Origin: CADEDH01 sp965262175
GTDB lineage: Bacteria > Actinomycetota > Acidimicrobiia > Acidimicrobiales > SZUA-35
Assembly (NCBI GenBank): GCA_965262175.1
Contig: CBDHES010000002.1
Location: forward strand, 2,728,001-2,792,000
Direction of reading: 5' to 3'
Length of the DNA: 64,000 nucleotides
This document shows, in pieces, positions 16,133 to 24,747 of the stretch (positions are counted from its first letter, which is position 1; each line of letters opens with the position of its first letter). The notes beneath the pieces were generated by a model. The model saw only the letters and a list, made by a program, of their open reading frames with translations. It had not been told where the DNA came from and did no database searches. Both the position numbers and the translations under genes were made by a program.

Positions 16133-17788
16133 ATGGCCGATCTGGACCTCGGCATCGAGGGTCTGAGCAACTTCCGAGAGATCGGCGCCGGCGGGTTCGC
16201 CCGCGTCTACTCGGCGACGGAAGGAAAGTTCGGCCGGACCGTCGCCGTCAAGGTCCTGGTCGCCGTCGACGACACCGGTCGCCGCCGGTTCGAGCGGGAG
16301 CAGCTCTCGATGGGCCGGCTCACCTCCCACCCCCGGGTCGTCGTCCCCTACTTCTCCGGCTTCACCCCCGCCGGGCAGCCCTACCTCGTGATGGAGTACC
16401 TGGGCGGCGGGTCCCTCGAAGACCGGGTCGAGCGCAACGGTCCCCTGTCCCCCGAGATGGCCATCGAGATGCTGGCCCCGATCGCCGAGGCGCTGGGCCA
16501 CGGCCACGCCCAGGGCATCCTCCACCGCGACGTGAAGCCGGCCAACATCCTCCTCGGCGACAACGACCTGACCAAGCTCGCCGACTTCGGCATCTCGGCG
16601 GTCCGGGAAGCGACCGTCGCCACGGTCGGCATCAGTTTCACGCTGGCCCACGCCCCACCCGAGACGTTCGAGGGCGGAATCGACGGCCGAGACGAGCGGT
16701 CCGACCTCTACTCCCTCGCCTCGACGCTGTTCGCCGTGATCGACGGTCATCCCCCCTTCGCCCTCGACGAACCCGGCGACTCCCAGATGGCCTACATGGT
16801 CCGCATCGCCAAGCAACCGGTCCCCCCGCTGCGAAACGGCCCACCCCAGCTGGCGGCGTTCCTCAGCCGAGCCATGGCCAAGGACCCGGCCGACCGACCA
16901 CCCAACGCCGAGGGCTTCGTCGCCGAGCTGCGAGCGACCATGGGGCGGCCGCCGCCGGCCCATCGGGTCGGCCAGGCGCCGGAGCCGCCGTCGTCAGACG
17001 AGCTGGTCGAGCGGGGCGACCGGGCCTACGCCGAGGGCCGCTACCCGGTGGCGATCGAGGACTACGACCGGGCGATCGCCGCCGACCCGGCGAACGCGCT
17101 GGCCTTCTACAACCGGGGCCGGGCGCACCGCCGGATGGGGAACCGGGCCCAGGCGATCGACGACTTCGGGCGGGCCATCAAGCTCGACCCCGACCACGCC
17201 CCGGCCCGACTCAGCCGGGCCAAGGCCCTGCTGCGAACCGGCCGCCAGGACCTGGCGCTCGACGACGCCTCCCGGGGCATCGATCTCGACCCCCGCAACG
17301 CCGAGCTACGCCAACTCCGGGCCGAGCTGTACCTCAACGGTGGGAACCGGGACCTGGCGATCGCCGACCTCACCGCAGCCATCGCTGCGACACCGTCGAA
17401 CCCCGAGCTGTACACCAAGCGGGGCAACGCCTACCGGATGGTCGGCAAGCGAATCCAGGCCATCCACGACTACACGGCCGCCCTGACGATCGACCCGACC
17501 AACGCCAACGTGCTGTTCAACCGGGCGACCACCTACGACGAGATCGGCGACCGGGACCAGGCGGCCCGCGACTACCAGCAGGCGATCGCCCTCAACCCCG
17601 ATCTCCGCCACGACGAGCAGACGACGTCGATCACCGCGGTCCAGGCGGCGCACCCGGCCCCGACCACCGCCGGGTGGTCGACGTCGTCCGGCCCGAACGC
17701 CACCGGTTGGACCCCGGGAGGGGCGCCCGGCGCCGGCCACCCGACGCCACCACCGCCGACGCCACCACCGCCACCGCCCCGCCGCTGA
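16133..17788 (+). CDS. Cytosolic Ser/Thr protein kinase with TPR repeats
   Basis: A 551-residue protein; ATG 16133 follows GAGGAGGGG. The kinase domain spans about 11-270: Gly-rich IGAGGFARVY (18-27), VAVKVL with the ATP-binding Lys (about 40), HRDVKPAN (131-138), DFG (151-153), APPE in the activation segment and DERSDLYSLA. From about 290 to 500 there are several TPR units (AYAEGRYPVAIEDYDRAIAA, AFYNRGRAHRRMGN and later copies), then a Pro-rich tail. I see no transmembrane segment, so it differs from membrane PknB-type receptors; the TPRs probably bind partner proteins. Its N-terminus is nearly the same as those of the remnant at 5475 and the WD40 kinase at 8298. Confidence 0.9.
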   Translation: MADLDLGIEGLSNFREIGAGGFARVYSATEGKFGRTVAVKVLVAVDDTGRRRFEREQLSMGRLTSHPRVVVPYFSGFTPAGQPYLVMEYLGGGSLEDRVERNGPLSPEMAIEMLAPIAEALGHGHAQGILHRDVKPANILLGDNDLTKLADFGISAVREATVATVGISFTLAHAPPETFEGGIDGRDERSDLYSLASTLFAVIDGHPPFALDEPGDSQMAYMVRIAKQPVPPLRNGPPQLAAFLSRAMAKDPADRPPNAEGFVAELRATMGRPPPAHRVGQAPEPPSSDELVERGDRAYAEGRYPVAIEDYDRAIAADPANALAFYNRGRAHRRMGNRAQAIDDFGRAIKLDPDHAPARLSRAKALLRTGRQDLALDDASRGIDLDPRNAELRQLRAELYLNGGNRDLAIADLTAAIAATPSNPELYTKRGNAYRMVGKRIQAIHDYTAALTIDPTNANVLFNRATTYDEIGDRDQAARDYQQAIALNPDLRHDEQTTSITAVQAAHPAPTTAGWSTSSGPNATGWTPGGAPGAGHPTPPPPTPPPPPPRR

Positions 17789-17871
17789 TCGGCGATCGGC
17801 CGGCCGGCGAGCCGGCGGGCGGGCACCCCGCCGCACCGGTTCGGCCAGCCGGCCGGCCGAATCGGTGAAGC

Positions 17872-20262
17872 TCAGTCGGCGACCACCGGCTCCCGGGTCG
17901 GGTCGACGAGATCGCCGCCGTCGTCGTCATCGTCGAGGATCGGCTCACCGTCGCCGGCACCGGCCGGCGGGGGCGGCACCGTGCCCTCGACGTTGAGGTT
18001 GGGGATGATCCGATCGAGCCACCGGGGCAGCCACCAGTTGCGCTCGCCGAGCAGCTCCATCGTGGCCGGCACCAGCAACATCCGGACGAAGGTGGCATCG
18101 AGGAACACCGCGGTGCCGAGGCCGAGACCGAAGAGCTTGATGATCCGGTTGTCCTCGAAGATGAACGAACCGAACACCACCATCATGATCGCCGCGGCGG
18201 CGGTGATGACCCGGGCGGTGGCGGCCAGGCCGTCGGCCACCGAATCCCGGGGGTCGCCGGTCCGCTCGTACTCCTCCTTCACCCGGGACAGGAGGAACAC
18301 CTCGTAGTCCATCGAGAGACCGAACACGATGGCGAACAGCATCATCGGAATGAACGGCTCGATCGGGGCCCCTTCGATACCGAGGAGCTGACCACCCCAT
18401 CCCCACTGGAAGATGGCGACGACCACCCCGTAGGCCGAGGCGATCGACAGCACGTTCATCACGACGGCCTTCAGCGGCACGACCACCGACCGGAAGACCG
18501 CCATCAGCAACAGGAAGCTGAGCGCCAGCACCACGCCGAAGAACACCAGGATCCGGTTGGCGAGGTAGGAGGTGAAGTCGATGTTGGTCGGGACGGCACC
18601 GGTCAGCGAGACGTCGAGGCCGTCGTCGGCGGTCGGGATGACGTCGTCCCGCAACGTCCGGACGAGGTCGCTCGTCGCTTCGTCCTGGGGTGAGGTCGTG
18701 GGGATGACCTGGAACAACACCGCCTCGGGGTTGGCCGGATCGTTGGGGATGGCGGGACTGGCCGCCGCCACGCCGGGCGTGGCCGCCACCGCCGCCTGCA
18801 ACTGCTCCGCCTGGGCGAAGGCCGACGGGTCGTCGAGGGTGGCGGTCACCAGCAGCGGACCGTTGAACCCGGGACCGAACCCGTCGGCGATGAGGTCGTA
18901 GGCCTTGCGGGTCGTCGTCTCCTCCGGGTAGTTGCCCTCGTCGGAGAAGCCGAGCCGCAGCGTCGCCACCGGGGCGGCCAGGGTGCCGAGCAGGACCACC
19001 CCGACGGTGAGCCACAGCCACGGCCGGCGCTGAATGGTCCGGCTCCACCGGTAGGCGAGCGTCTCCCGGATGGGACGCTCCCGGCGGGGCGGGAGGGTGC
19101 GGCGGAAGAACGGGATGAACGTTCCGATCACCAGCATGACGCCGGCGATGATGAACGCTGCGCCGGCGACCGGGAACTGGCCGATGCCGGCGGCGAACAG
19201 GCCGGCCGACACGAACCCGGCGGCCACCAGGCCCCGGATGCGGGAGATCTCGACCCGGGGCCCGACGAATCCCAGCAGGGCCGGCAACAGGGTGATCGAG
19301 GCGACCATGGTCACTGCGACCGTCGAGGCGGCGCCGACCCCGAGACCGGTGATGAACGCCAGCCCGATGAGCAGCATCCCCAGGAGCGACACGACGACGG
19401 TCAACCCGGCGAACACGACGGCCCGGCCGGCGGTGTCGATGGCGATGCCGACGGCGTCGATCGGGGCGTGCCCGTCGGCCAGGGCGGTCCGATAGCGGGT
19501 GACGATGAACAGGGCGTAGTCGATGCCCACCCCGAGCCCGATCATCGCCCCCAGCGTCACGGCGAAGTCGGGGATCGACAGCACGTTGGTCAACAGGTTG
19601 ATGATGCCGACCCCGGTGCCGACGCCGGCCACCGCGACGCCGATCGGGAGGCCCATGGCCATCACCGAACCGAACGCCACGATGAGCACGATCACCGCGA
19701 AGGCCAGCCCGATCAGCTCGGACTCGGGCGGCTCGAACTCCCCGAGGGCGGCCCCGCCGAGCTCGACCTGGACGTCGTCGGTCAGGCCGGCTTCGGCCAG
19801 GATCTCGTCGGACCGCTCGTGGATCTGGGCGCCGAGCTCGCTGGCCTCGGTCTGATCGATGTCGAGCGCCAGCGTCACCTCGGCGTAGGCGATCAGGCCG
19901 GCGTCGTCGCCGGCGAAGGCGATCTGGCGGGGCTCGTCGTAGGGGCTGACGACCCGGATCCCGTCGTCGAGCGCCGCCGCGTCGTCGAACAGCTCGGTCA
20001 TGGCCGCCATGACCTCGGGGTCGTCGACGCCCCGCTCGGTGCGGAACACGATCGAGCCCGGTGTCCCGCTGCCGGCACCACCGAAGTACTCGTCGAGGAT
20101 GTCGAACCCGTCCCGGCTCTCCGACGCCGGGATCTCGAACGACCCGTCGAAGGCGGTGCCGGCGGCGACACTCGAACCGATCACCCCGACGATGGCGACG
20201 GCCCACAGGGCGAACACCGTCCCCCATCGTCGGAACGCCCACTGACCCAAGGCCCGGTACAT
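17872..20262 (-). CDS. MMPL/RND family transporter
   Basis: A 796-residue membrane protein. ATG 20260-20262 follows GAGGAGG; an upstream in-frame ATG lacks a site. It has an N-terminal membrane helix, a large outer loop, five or six helices (about 200-360), a second outer loop and a second helix bundle (about 600-730) with MLFAIVFGLSMDYEVFLLSR, the mark of MmpL-like permeases, and a matching GLGVGIDYALFIVTRYR in the first half. MmpL proteins export lipids or hydrophobic compounds using the proton gradient. The acidic C-terminal tail is cytosolic. A TetR gene diverges from it with an operator-like palindrome 34 bases upstream of its start, so it is probably repressed by that regulator. Confidence 0.9.
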   Translation of the reverse strand: MYRALGQWAFRRWGTVFALWAVAIVGVIGSSVAAGTAFDGSFEIPASESRDGFDILDEYFGGAGSGTPGSIVFRTERGVDDPEVMAAMTELFDDAAALDDGIRVVSPYDEPRQIAFAGDDAGLIAYAEVTLALDIDQTEASELGAQIHERSDEILAEAGLTDDVQVELGGAALGEFEPPESELIGLAFAVIVLIVAFGSVMAMGLPIGVAVAGVGTGVGIINLLTNVLSIPDFAVTLGAMIGLGVGIDYALFIVTRYRTALADGHAPIDAVGIAIDTAGRAVVFAGLTVVVSLLGMLLIGLAFITGLGVGAASTVAVTMVASITLLPALLGFVGPRVEISRIRGLVAAGFVSAGLFAAGIGQFPVAGAAFIIAGVMLVIGTFIPFFRRTLPPRRERPIRETLAYRWSRTIQRRPWLWLTVGVVLLGTLAAPVATLRLGFSDEGNYPEETTTRKAYDLIADGFGPGFNGPLLVTATLDDPSAFAQAEQLQAAVAATPGVAAASPAIPNDPANPEAVLFQVIPTTSPQDEATSDLVRTLRDDVIPTADDGLDVSLTGAVPTNIDFTSYLANRILVFFGVVLALSFLLLMAVFRSVVVPLKAVVMNVLSIASAYGVVVAIFQWGWGGQLLGIEGAPIEPFIPMMLFAIVFGLSMDYEVFLLSRVKEEYERTGDPRDSVADGLAATARVITAAAAIMMVVFGSFIFEDNRIIKLFGLGLGTAVFLDATFVRMLLVPATMELLGERNWWLPRWLDRIIPNLNVEGTVPPPPAGAGDGEPILDDDDDGGDLVDPTREPVVAD

Positions 20263-20295
20263 GTCGTCCTCCTCGCTGGACGGCGCTCTCCAATG

Positions 20296-20313
20296 CGCTA
20301 CGTCTCCGTAGCG
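20296..20313. promoter_or_regulatory. Palindromic operator between mmpL-like and tetR-like genes
   Basis: CGCTACG-TCTC-CGTAGCG is a perfect 7-bp inverted repeat with a 4-base centre in the divergent region, 34 bases before the transporter start and 94 before the TetR start. Its size and position fit a TetR dimer site. Binding by the adjacent regulator is inferred. Confidence 0.6.
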
Positions 20314-20407
20314 TTCTACGGCCGACGCTGGGACAACGCAAGGACCTGCGACAGATGTCACCGTGATTCCGGCCGCCTACCGGGCGCTGAGTAGGCTCGG
20401 GAGGGCC

Positions 20408-20968
20408 ATGCCCCGCACGTTGAGCCAACAAGCCCGCCAGAAGGCGATCACCGCCACCCAGGCGCTGGTGGCCGAGCACGGCATCGCCAACTTCACCGTC
20501 GACGGCGTGGCTCGACGATCGGGGGTGGCCAAGACCACCCTCTACCGTCACTGGCGGTCGGGCAACGAGCTCCTGATCGAGGCCCTCGACTGCATGGTGG
20601 AGCAGATCACGACCCCCGACACCGGCACCCTGCGAGGCGACCTCGCCCAGCTCATCAGCCACGCCGGCCCGATCGTGGCCGACCCCGGTCGCCGCCGGAT
20701 GATGCTCGACATGCTCGCTGCCACCACCATCGATCCCGAGTTGGCCACCCTCAAGGAGTCGATGGTGGCCGAGCGGGCCCGACCCCTCCACGAGGTGCTC
20801 GAACGGGCCGTCGCCCGGGGCGACATCCCGCCCATCGACCCCGACTTGGCGGTGCTCCTCGTCGAGGGTCCGGTCATGGCGGCGGTCATCACCGGGCTGC
20901 CGCTGACCCCCGAGCTCATCGACTCGATGCTCGACCGCATCGTCGTCGGTCTCGGCGGCGGGTCCTGA
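20408..20968 (+). CDS. TetR/AcrR family transcriptional regulator
   Basis: A 186-residue regulator; ATG 20408 (MPRTLSQQARQKAITATQAL) has GGGAGGG just upstream, better than the in-frame start at 20363. The N-terminal HTH reads VDGVARRSGVAKTTLYRHWR, a classic TetR signature, followed by a helical ligand-binding domain of normal length resembling the TetR_C_11 or similar group. It is divergent from the MMPL transporter and probably represses both genes through the palindrome at 20296 until a substrate of the pump binds. Confidence 0.9.
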   Translation: MPRTLSQQARQKAITATQALVAEHGIANFTVDGVARRSGVAKTTLYRHWRSGNELLIEALDCMVEQITTPDTGTLRGDLAQLISHAGPIVADPGRRRMMLDMLAATTIDPELATLKESMVAERARPLHEVLERAVARGDIPPIDPDLAVLLVEGPVMAAVITGLPLTPELIDSMLDRIVVGLGGGS

Positions 20969-21067
20969 CGCCGCCCTCCGGTCCACCATCGGTCCACCAC
21001 CTCGGTCGGGGGCGATCGGAACGGGCCGACCGGTCAGGTTCCCGGGGCTTCGGCCGATCGGAGGTCG

Positions 21068-21838
21068 GTGCAACCGATTCCCGACAAGGGCGCCGCTCGA
21101 ACCCGCCGGGTGATCCCGTTCGCCGAGCGGGGCGCCACGCTCTCCGAGTACGCCCTCATCATGAGCCTGGTCACCGTCACGTCCATCGGGGCGTTGTCGT
21201 TGCTGCAGACCGCGGCCGGCGACTACCTCCAGGACACCGGGAGCGACATCGGCACACCCCGGGATCTGGCGATCGACATCGATCCCGACCTCCCCGACAC
21301 CCCGGCGTGGTTGTCCCAGCCGCCACCGCCGACGACCTCGACCACCGCCTCGACCACGACCGCGCCGAGCTACGGCGCCAACCTCCTCAGCAACGCCAGT
21401 TTCGAGACGCCCCTGGTCGGTCCGGTCGGCGGCACCGACTGGGGTGTCAGCGCCTCGAGCGGCTGGAGCTCGACCGACCCGTCCGGCATCGAGTTGTGGC
21501 AGAGCGGCCACAACGGTGTGCCGTCCTACGCCGGCGATCAACACGCCGAGCTCAACCTCAACGCCGCCACCACCTACTGGCAGACGGTGTTCACCAACCC
21601 CGGATCGACCTACCGGTGGTCGCTCGCCCATCGGGGCCGGAGCGACACCGACACCCTCGAGGTCCTGATCGACAACGTCGTCGTCGACACGATCAGCACC
21701 GGCCCCGGGACGTGGGTGGTCTACGAGGGGACGTTCGTGGCTGCCGGCGGGACCGTGTCGCTCGGCTTCCGATCCGTCGATCCGGGGGGCCTCGGCAACC
21801 TGATGGACGACATCGTCCTCCAGGAGCAGCTCCCCTAG
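21068..21838 (+). CDS. Flp-type pilin fused to a jelly-roll (DUF642/CBM-like) domain
   Basis: A 256-residue protein from GTG 21068 (CGGAGG upstream). The N-terminus has a class III prepilin signal: basic leader, then ERG followed by ATLSEYALIMSLVTV, with the Glu-Tyr pair of Flp pilins and a hydrophobic helix. After a Pro/Thr linker (PPPPTTSTTASTTT) the C-terminal 150 residues look like a DUF642 or carbohydrate-binding jelly roll: NLLSNASFETP, IELWQSG, HAELNLNAATTYWQT and LMDDIVLQEQ. Normal Flp pilins are only 50-70 residues. It is probably cleaved by the neighbouring prepilin peptidase and displays an adhesive head on the pilus or cell surface. Confidence 0.75.
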   Translation: MQPIPDKGAARTRRVIPFAERGATLSEYALIMSLVTVTSIGALSLLQTAAGDYLQDTGSDIGTPRDLAIDIDPDLPDTPAWLSQPPPPTTSTTASTTTAPSYGANLLSNASFETPLVGPVGGTDWGVSASSGWSSTDPSGIELWQSGHNGVPSYAGDQHAELNLNAATTYWQTVFTNPGSTYRWSLAHRGRSDTDTLEVLIDNVVVDTISTGPGTWVVYEGTFVAAGGTVSLGFRSVDPGGLGNLMDDIVLQEQLP

Positions 21839-21892
21839 CCAGGGGCCAGCGCGGTCGGGGCTGGCCCAGCCCGGACTGGCCGAGGTCGGGCC

Positions 21893-22486
21893 TCAGCCGG
21901 CACCGACCAGCATCCCGGCCACCGAACCGAGCGCGAGGAACGGGCCGTAGGCGAACGTCAGGTCCCGTCGGCGGTGGACGGCGATGAGGGCGACGGCGAC
22001 GAGGGCCCCGGCGACGCTGGCCACCAGCATCGTGGCCACCACGGCGTCGGTCCCGAACCACCCGGCGACCAGCCCGACGGTGAGGGCCAGCTTCACGTCG
22101 CCCATCCCGAACCGGAACACCACCAGCACCACGGCGAAGACGAGGCTCAGGGCGATCGCCCCGACCGCCCGGCCCGGCTCGGCGCGGACCACCCCGCCCA
22201 CCACGACGAGGGCGGCGACGGCACCCGCCAGCGGGAGCGTGATCCGGTTGGGCAGCCGCTGCTGGGCGGCGTCGACGATCGCCAACGCCCCGTAGGCCAT
22301 GACGACCACCCCCGCCGCCGCCGCCACGATCGGATCGCCCCGATGGGCGACGACCACCGCGGCCGCCGCGGCCACGGTCAGCACCACGATCGCCAGCCGA
22401 AGCGCCGGATGGGCGGTGGTGACGTCGGCCTCGGTGAGGACGATCCGCTCGGGGCTCGTCACGAACCCGGCCTCCCCGGCTCCCAC
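21893..22486 (-). CDS. Prepilin peptidase (A24 family, TadV/CpaA-like)
   Basis: A 197-residue polytopic membrane protein with six or so helices. It contains both aspartate sites of A24 peptidases: a conserved Asp in IVDAAQQRLPN and the GMGDVKL motif (GxGDxK type). It cleaves the leader from Flp-type prepilins at the inner leaflet. The start ATG at 22484-22486 overlaps the response-regulator gene by 28 bases on the same strand. It belongs to the small peptidase form without the N-methylase domain, as usual in Tad loci. Confidence 0.85.
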   Translation of the reverse strand: MGAGEAGFVTSPERIVLTEADVTTAHPALRLAIVVLTVAAAAAVVVAHRGDPIVAAAAGVVVMAYGALAIVDAAQQRLPNRITLPLAGAVAALVVVGGVVRAEPGRAVGAIALSLVFAVVLVVFRFGMGDVKLALTVGLVAGWFGTDAVVATMLVASVAGALVAVALIAVHRRRDLTFAYGPFLALGSVAGMLVGAG

Positions 22487-23124
22487 CGGTGCCGATGGGC
22501 GAGGGCAACCGCCTCCAGCTGGGAGCCGACCCCCAGCTTGCGGAGCAGGCTCTTGATCTGGGTCCGCACGGTTGCGACCGCGACGTAGTCACGGGCGGCC
22601 AGGGCGGCCGGTCCCTGACCGGCCATCAGCCCGGCCAGCACCTGCTCCTCCCGGGGTGACAGACCGGCGAACCGGGCCCGGTCGTCGGCGCAGCCGGCGT
22701 CGAGGCGCTGCAGTTCGACGGCCAGCTCGGCCCGCTGCCGGCGGCGGACCGGGTGGCCCTCGGCGACCCGCAGGATGGTCTCGACGATGTCGGGGAGGGG
22801 CTCGGTCTTGGCCACCACCGCCTGGGCCCCGCTCTCGGTGGAGCGAGCCCACTGCCGACGGTCGGTCTCCCCGGTCAGCACCACGACCCGGAGCCCCTCC
22901 GACACGAGGGGCCCGATGAGGCCGACCCCGCCACCGTCGAGCGGCAGGCCGAGGTCGACCACGGCACAGTCGGGCTCACGGGACGAGATGACCGCCACCA
23001 GATCGGCACCGTCGGCGACGACGTCGGCCAGCTCGACCGACGCCCCGGATCGCTCCAGCTCACGCTGGAGCCCGACCGCCAGCAACGGGTGGTCATCGAC
23101 GATGACCACCCGGGGCGAGGTCAC
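22459..23124 (-). CDS. Two-component response regulator, NarL/LuxR type
   Basis: A 221-residue regulator. The receiver domain begins VVIVDDHPLLAVGL with the acidic pair, has the phospho-Asp in CAVVDLGLP (about residue 57), Thr in VVLTGET and Lys in VVAKTE. The C-terminal HTH reads LSPREEQVLAGLMAGQGP and then VRTQIKSLLRKLGV, as in LuxR-type output domains. It follows the histidine kinase gene with a four-base overlap, so the two form a two-component system. Its place among pilin and peptidase genes suggests control of the Tad pilus. Confidence 0.9.
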   Translation of the reverse strand: MTSPRVVIVDDHPLLAVGLQRELERSGASVELADVVADGADLVAVISSREPDCAVVDLGLPLDGGGVGLIGPLVSEGLRVVVLTGETDRRQWARSTESGAQAVVAKTEPLPDIVETILRVAEGHPVRRRQRAELAVELQRLDAGCADDRARFAGLSPREEQVLAGLMAGQGPAALAARDYVAVATVRTQIKSLLRKLGVGSQLEAVALAHRHRWEPGRPGS

Positions 23125-24305
23125 GACGCCACCGCCGACGGCGGCTGGGCCCGCAGCGTGAGCACGAAGGTCGTGTAGCCGGCCAGCGCCGGCCCGACCC
23201 GCAGATCGGCGCCGTTGAGCGACGCCAGCATCCGGGCCCGGGTGAGCCCGACGCCCGTCCCGGCCGGATGGGTCGTCACCCCCCGCTCGAACAGCGACTC
23301 CGGATCGACCATCGGCAGCTGCCCCTCGTTGGTCACCGAGAGCCGTGTCGTCCCGTCCCCGGCCGCCAACTCGACGACGATCGGGGCCGACCGGCCATGC
23401 CGCTCGGCGTTGGTCAGCAGGTTGTCGACCACGGCCAGCACCTCCGACTCCTCACCCCAGGCGGTCACCTCGTCGGGGGCGAGCAGCACGACGTTCAACC
23501 CGGCCCCCTTCCGGGCCGCCACCAGATCCCGGACCTGGTCGCCGAGGTCGAACACCGCCACCTGCCGCTCCCCGGTCACCGTCAGCCGCCGAAGGCGAGC
23601 CGCCTCTGAGCGGAGCGGCCCGACCAACTCACCGTCGACCGAGCCGATCGCCGACTCGATCGCCAGGAGGCCGTTGCGGAGGTCGTGGAGGAGGTCTTCG
23701 ACCCGGGTCACCTCCGACTCGATCCGTCGTCGGGACTCGATCAACTCGACCATGGAGCGGTACTCGGCCATCTCCAGATCGACGAGCAGCCCGTACAAGC
23801 AGGTCATACCGGCCATCGCCACCAGCAGGGCGGCCCCGCCGGCCCCGGGCCCGGCGCCCGGATCGAGACGGACCACGACCGCCGCCATACCGAGGCCGAA
23901 CGCCCCGAGCCCGGCGAACACCTCGAACCACCGGGCCGTCCGGAGACCCTTGACCAGCAGGACGATGGCCAGGCCCGAGCTGGCGACCACGACCAGGGTG
24001 CTGATCGCCGGGCCGGTCTCATGACCGAGGACGAACGTGCTCCACGACCAGGCCGCTCCCGGTCCCATCAGCACGACCGCCACGGCCGCAGCCCACGGCT
24101 TCTGGCTGGCCACCGCCCGGTAGGCGGCCAGGATGCTGGCGATCACGAAGGTCGTGCTGGCCATCACCCCGAGGTTTCGCGCCACCTCGGTGGCCACGTC
24201 GACGAGGCCGACGAGCTCGCTGGCGGCCAGCGACACGAACGCCAGCTCCACGGCGGTGAAGACGACGAAGGCCCGGCCGACCGGCGGCCCGCTCCGGGGC
24301 CGCAT
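23121..24305 (-). CDS. Membrane sensor histidine kinase
   Basis: A protein of about 394 residues taking ATG 24303-24305 as start; the exact start is uncertain because no strong ribosome binding site is seen and the frame stays open upstream. The N-terminal half has about seven or eight hydrophobic helices and no large outer loop, typical of sensors of membrane or intracellular state. The transmitter has an H box (LLHDLRNGLLAIESA), N box (VVDNLLTNAERHG) and G box (GTGVGLTRARML); the HDLRN form differs from the usual HExRT. It phosphorylates the regulator encoded next, with which it overlaps by four bases. Confidence 0.85.
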   Translation of the reverse strand: MRPRSGPPVGRAFVVFTAVELAFVSLAASELVGLVDVATEVARNLGVMASTTFVIASILAAYRAVASQKPWAAAVAVVLMGPGAAWSWSTFVLGHETGPAISTLVVVASSGLAIVLLVKGLRTARWFEVFAGLGAFGLGMAAVVVRLDPGAGPGAGGAALLVAMAGMTCLYGLLVDLEMAEYRSMVELIESRRRIESEVTRVEDLLHDLRNGLLAIESAIGSVDGELVGPLRSEAARLRRLTVTGERQVAVFDLGDQVRDLVAARKGAGLNVVLLAPDEVTAWGEESEVLAVVDNLLTNAERHGRSAPIVVELAAGDGTTRLSVTNEGQLPMVDPESLFERGVTTHPAGTGVGLTRARMLASLNGADLRVGPALAGYTTFVLTLRAQPPSAVAS

Positions 24306-24449
24306 ACGCCACCGTTCCGCTCCGGTCGTCAGCGTCACCACCGGCGCCGTCCACGATGATCCGACCCAATACCGCAATTTGGGGATTCCCGGTGCAGCAA
24401 ACGCATCCACCATGGAGGCATCAGCACACCACAAGGCGAGGAGCCTCCA

Positions 24450-24644
24450 ATGATCGACAGGATTCTTTGGACCGTAGCAATTCGAGCAAAGCTCATGAGT
24501 GAACGAGGAGCGGGCTTGGCCGAATACGCCCTGCTTCTGTTCCTCGTGGCGGCAGCGGCAGCAGCGATCGTCGGAACGCTGGGTACGAACATCGTCGCAG
24601 CGATTACCGACACCGTCGACGAGCTTCCGCCGCCCGCTCCGTAG
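24450..24644 (+). CDS. flp: Flp family type IVb pilin
   Basis: A 64-residue prepilin starting at ATG 24450 with GAGGAG upstream. The leader ends MSERGAG, followed by LAEYALLLFLVAAAAAAIVG, containing the Glu-Tyr pair and hydrophobic helix of mature Flp subunits. Length is standard. It is probably the major pilin of the Tad machine encoded just to the right and is matured by the peptidase at 21893. A strong terminator follows, so it is a separate, possibly highly expressed transcript. Confidence 0.9.
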   Translation: MIDRILWTVAIRAKLMSERGAGLAEYALLLFLVAAAAAAIVGTLGTNIVAAITDTVDELPPPAP

Positions 24645-24702
24645 AAGATTTCGTTCGGCATCTGGGCTCACCATTCCCTGACAGTCCAATGCCGGCGTAA
24701 CA

Positions 24703-24747
24703 GAGGGAGCGCCCTGCACCCACGCCGCAGGGGCAGGGCGCTCCCTC
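24703..24747 (+). terminator. Strong hairpin terminator after the Flp pilin gene
   Basis: GAGGGAGCGCCCTGC pairs perfectly with GCAGGGCGCTCCCTC (15 bp) around a 15-base loop. It is 58 bases after the pilin stop. A weak T/C stretch follows. It isolates the pilin transcript from the tad operon. Confidence 0.85.

Noticed and set aside
17945..21631. Open frame of about 1,228 codons on the minus strand
   Set aside because: It runs antiparallel or out of frame across the MMPL transporter, TetR gene and pilin fusion; its Arg/Gly/His-rich translation is a typical high-GC shadow.
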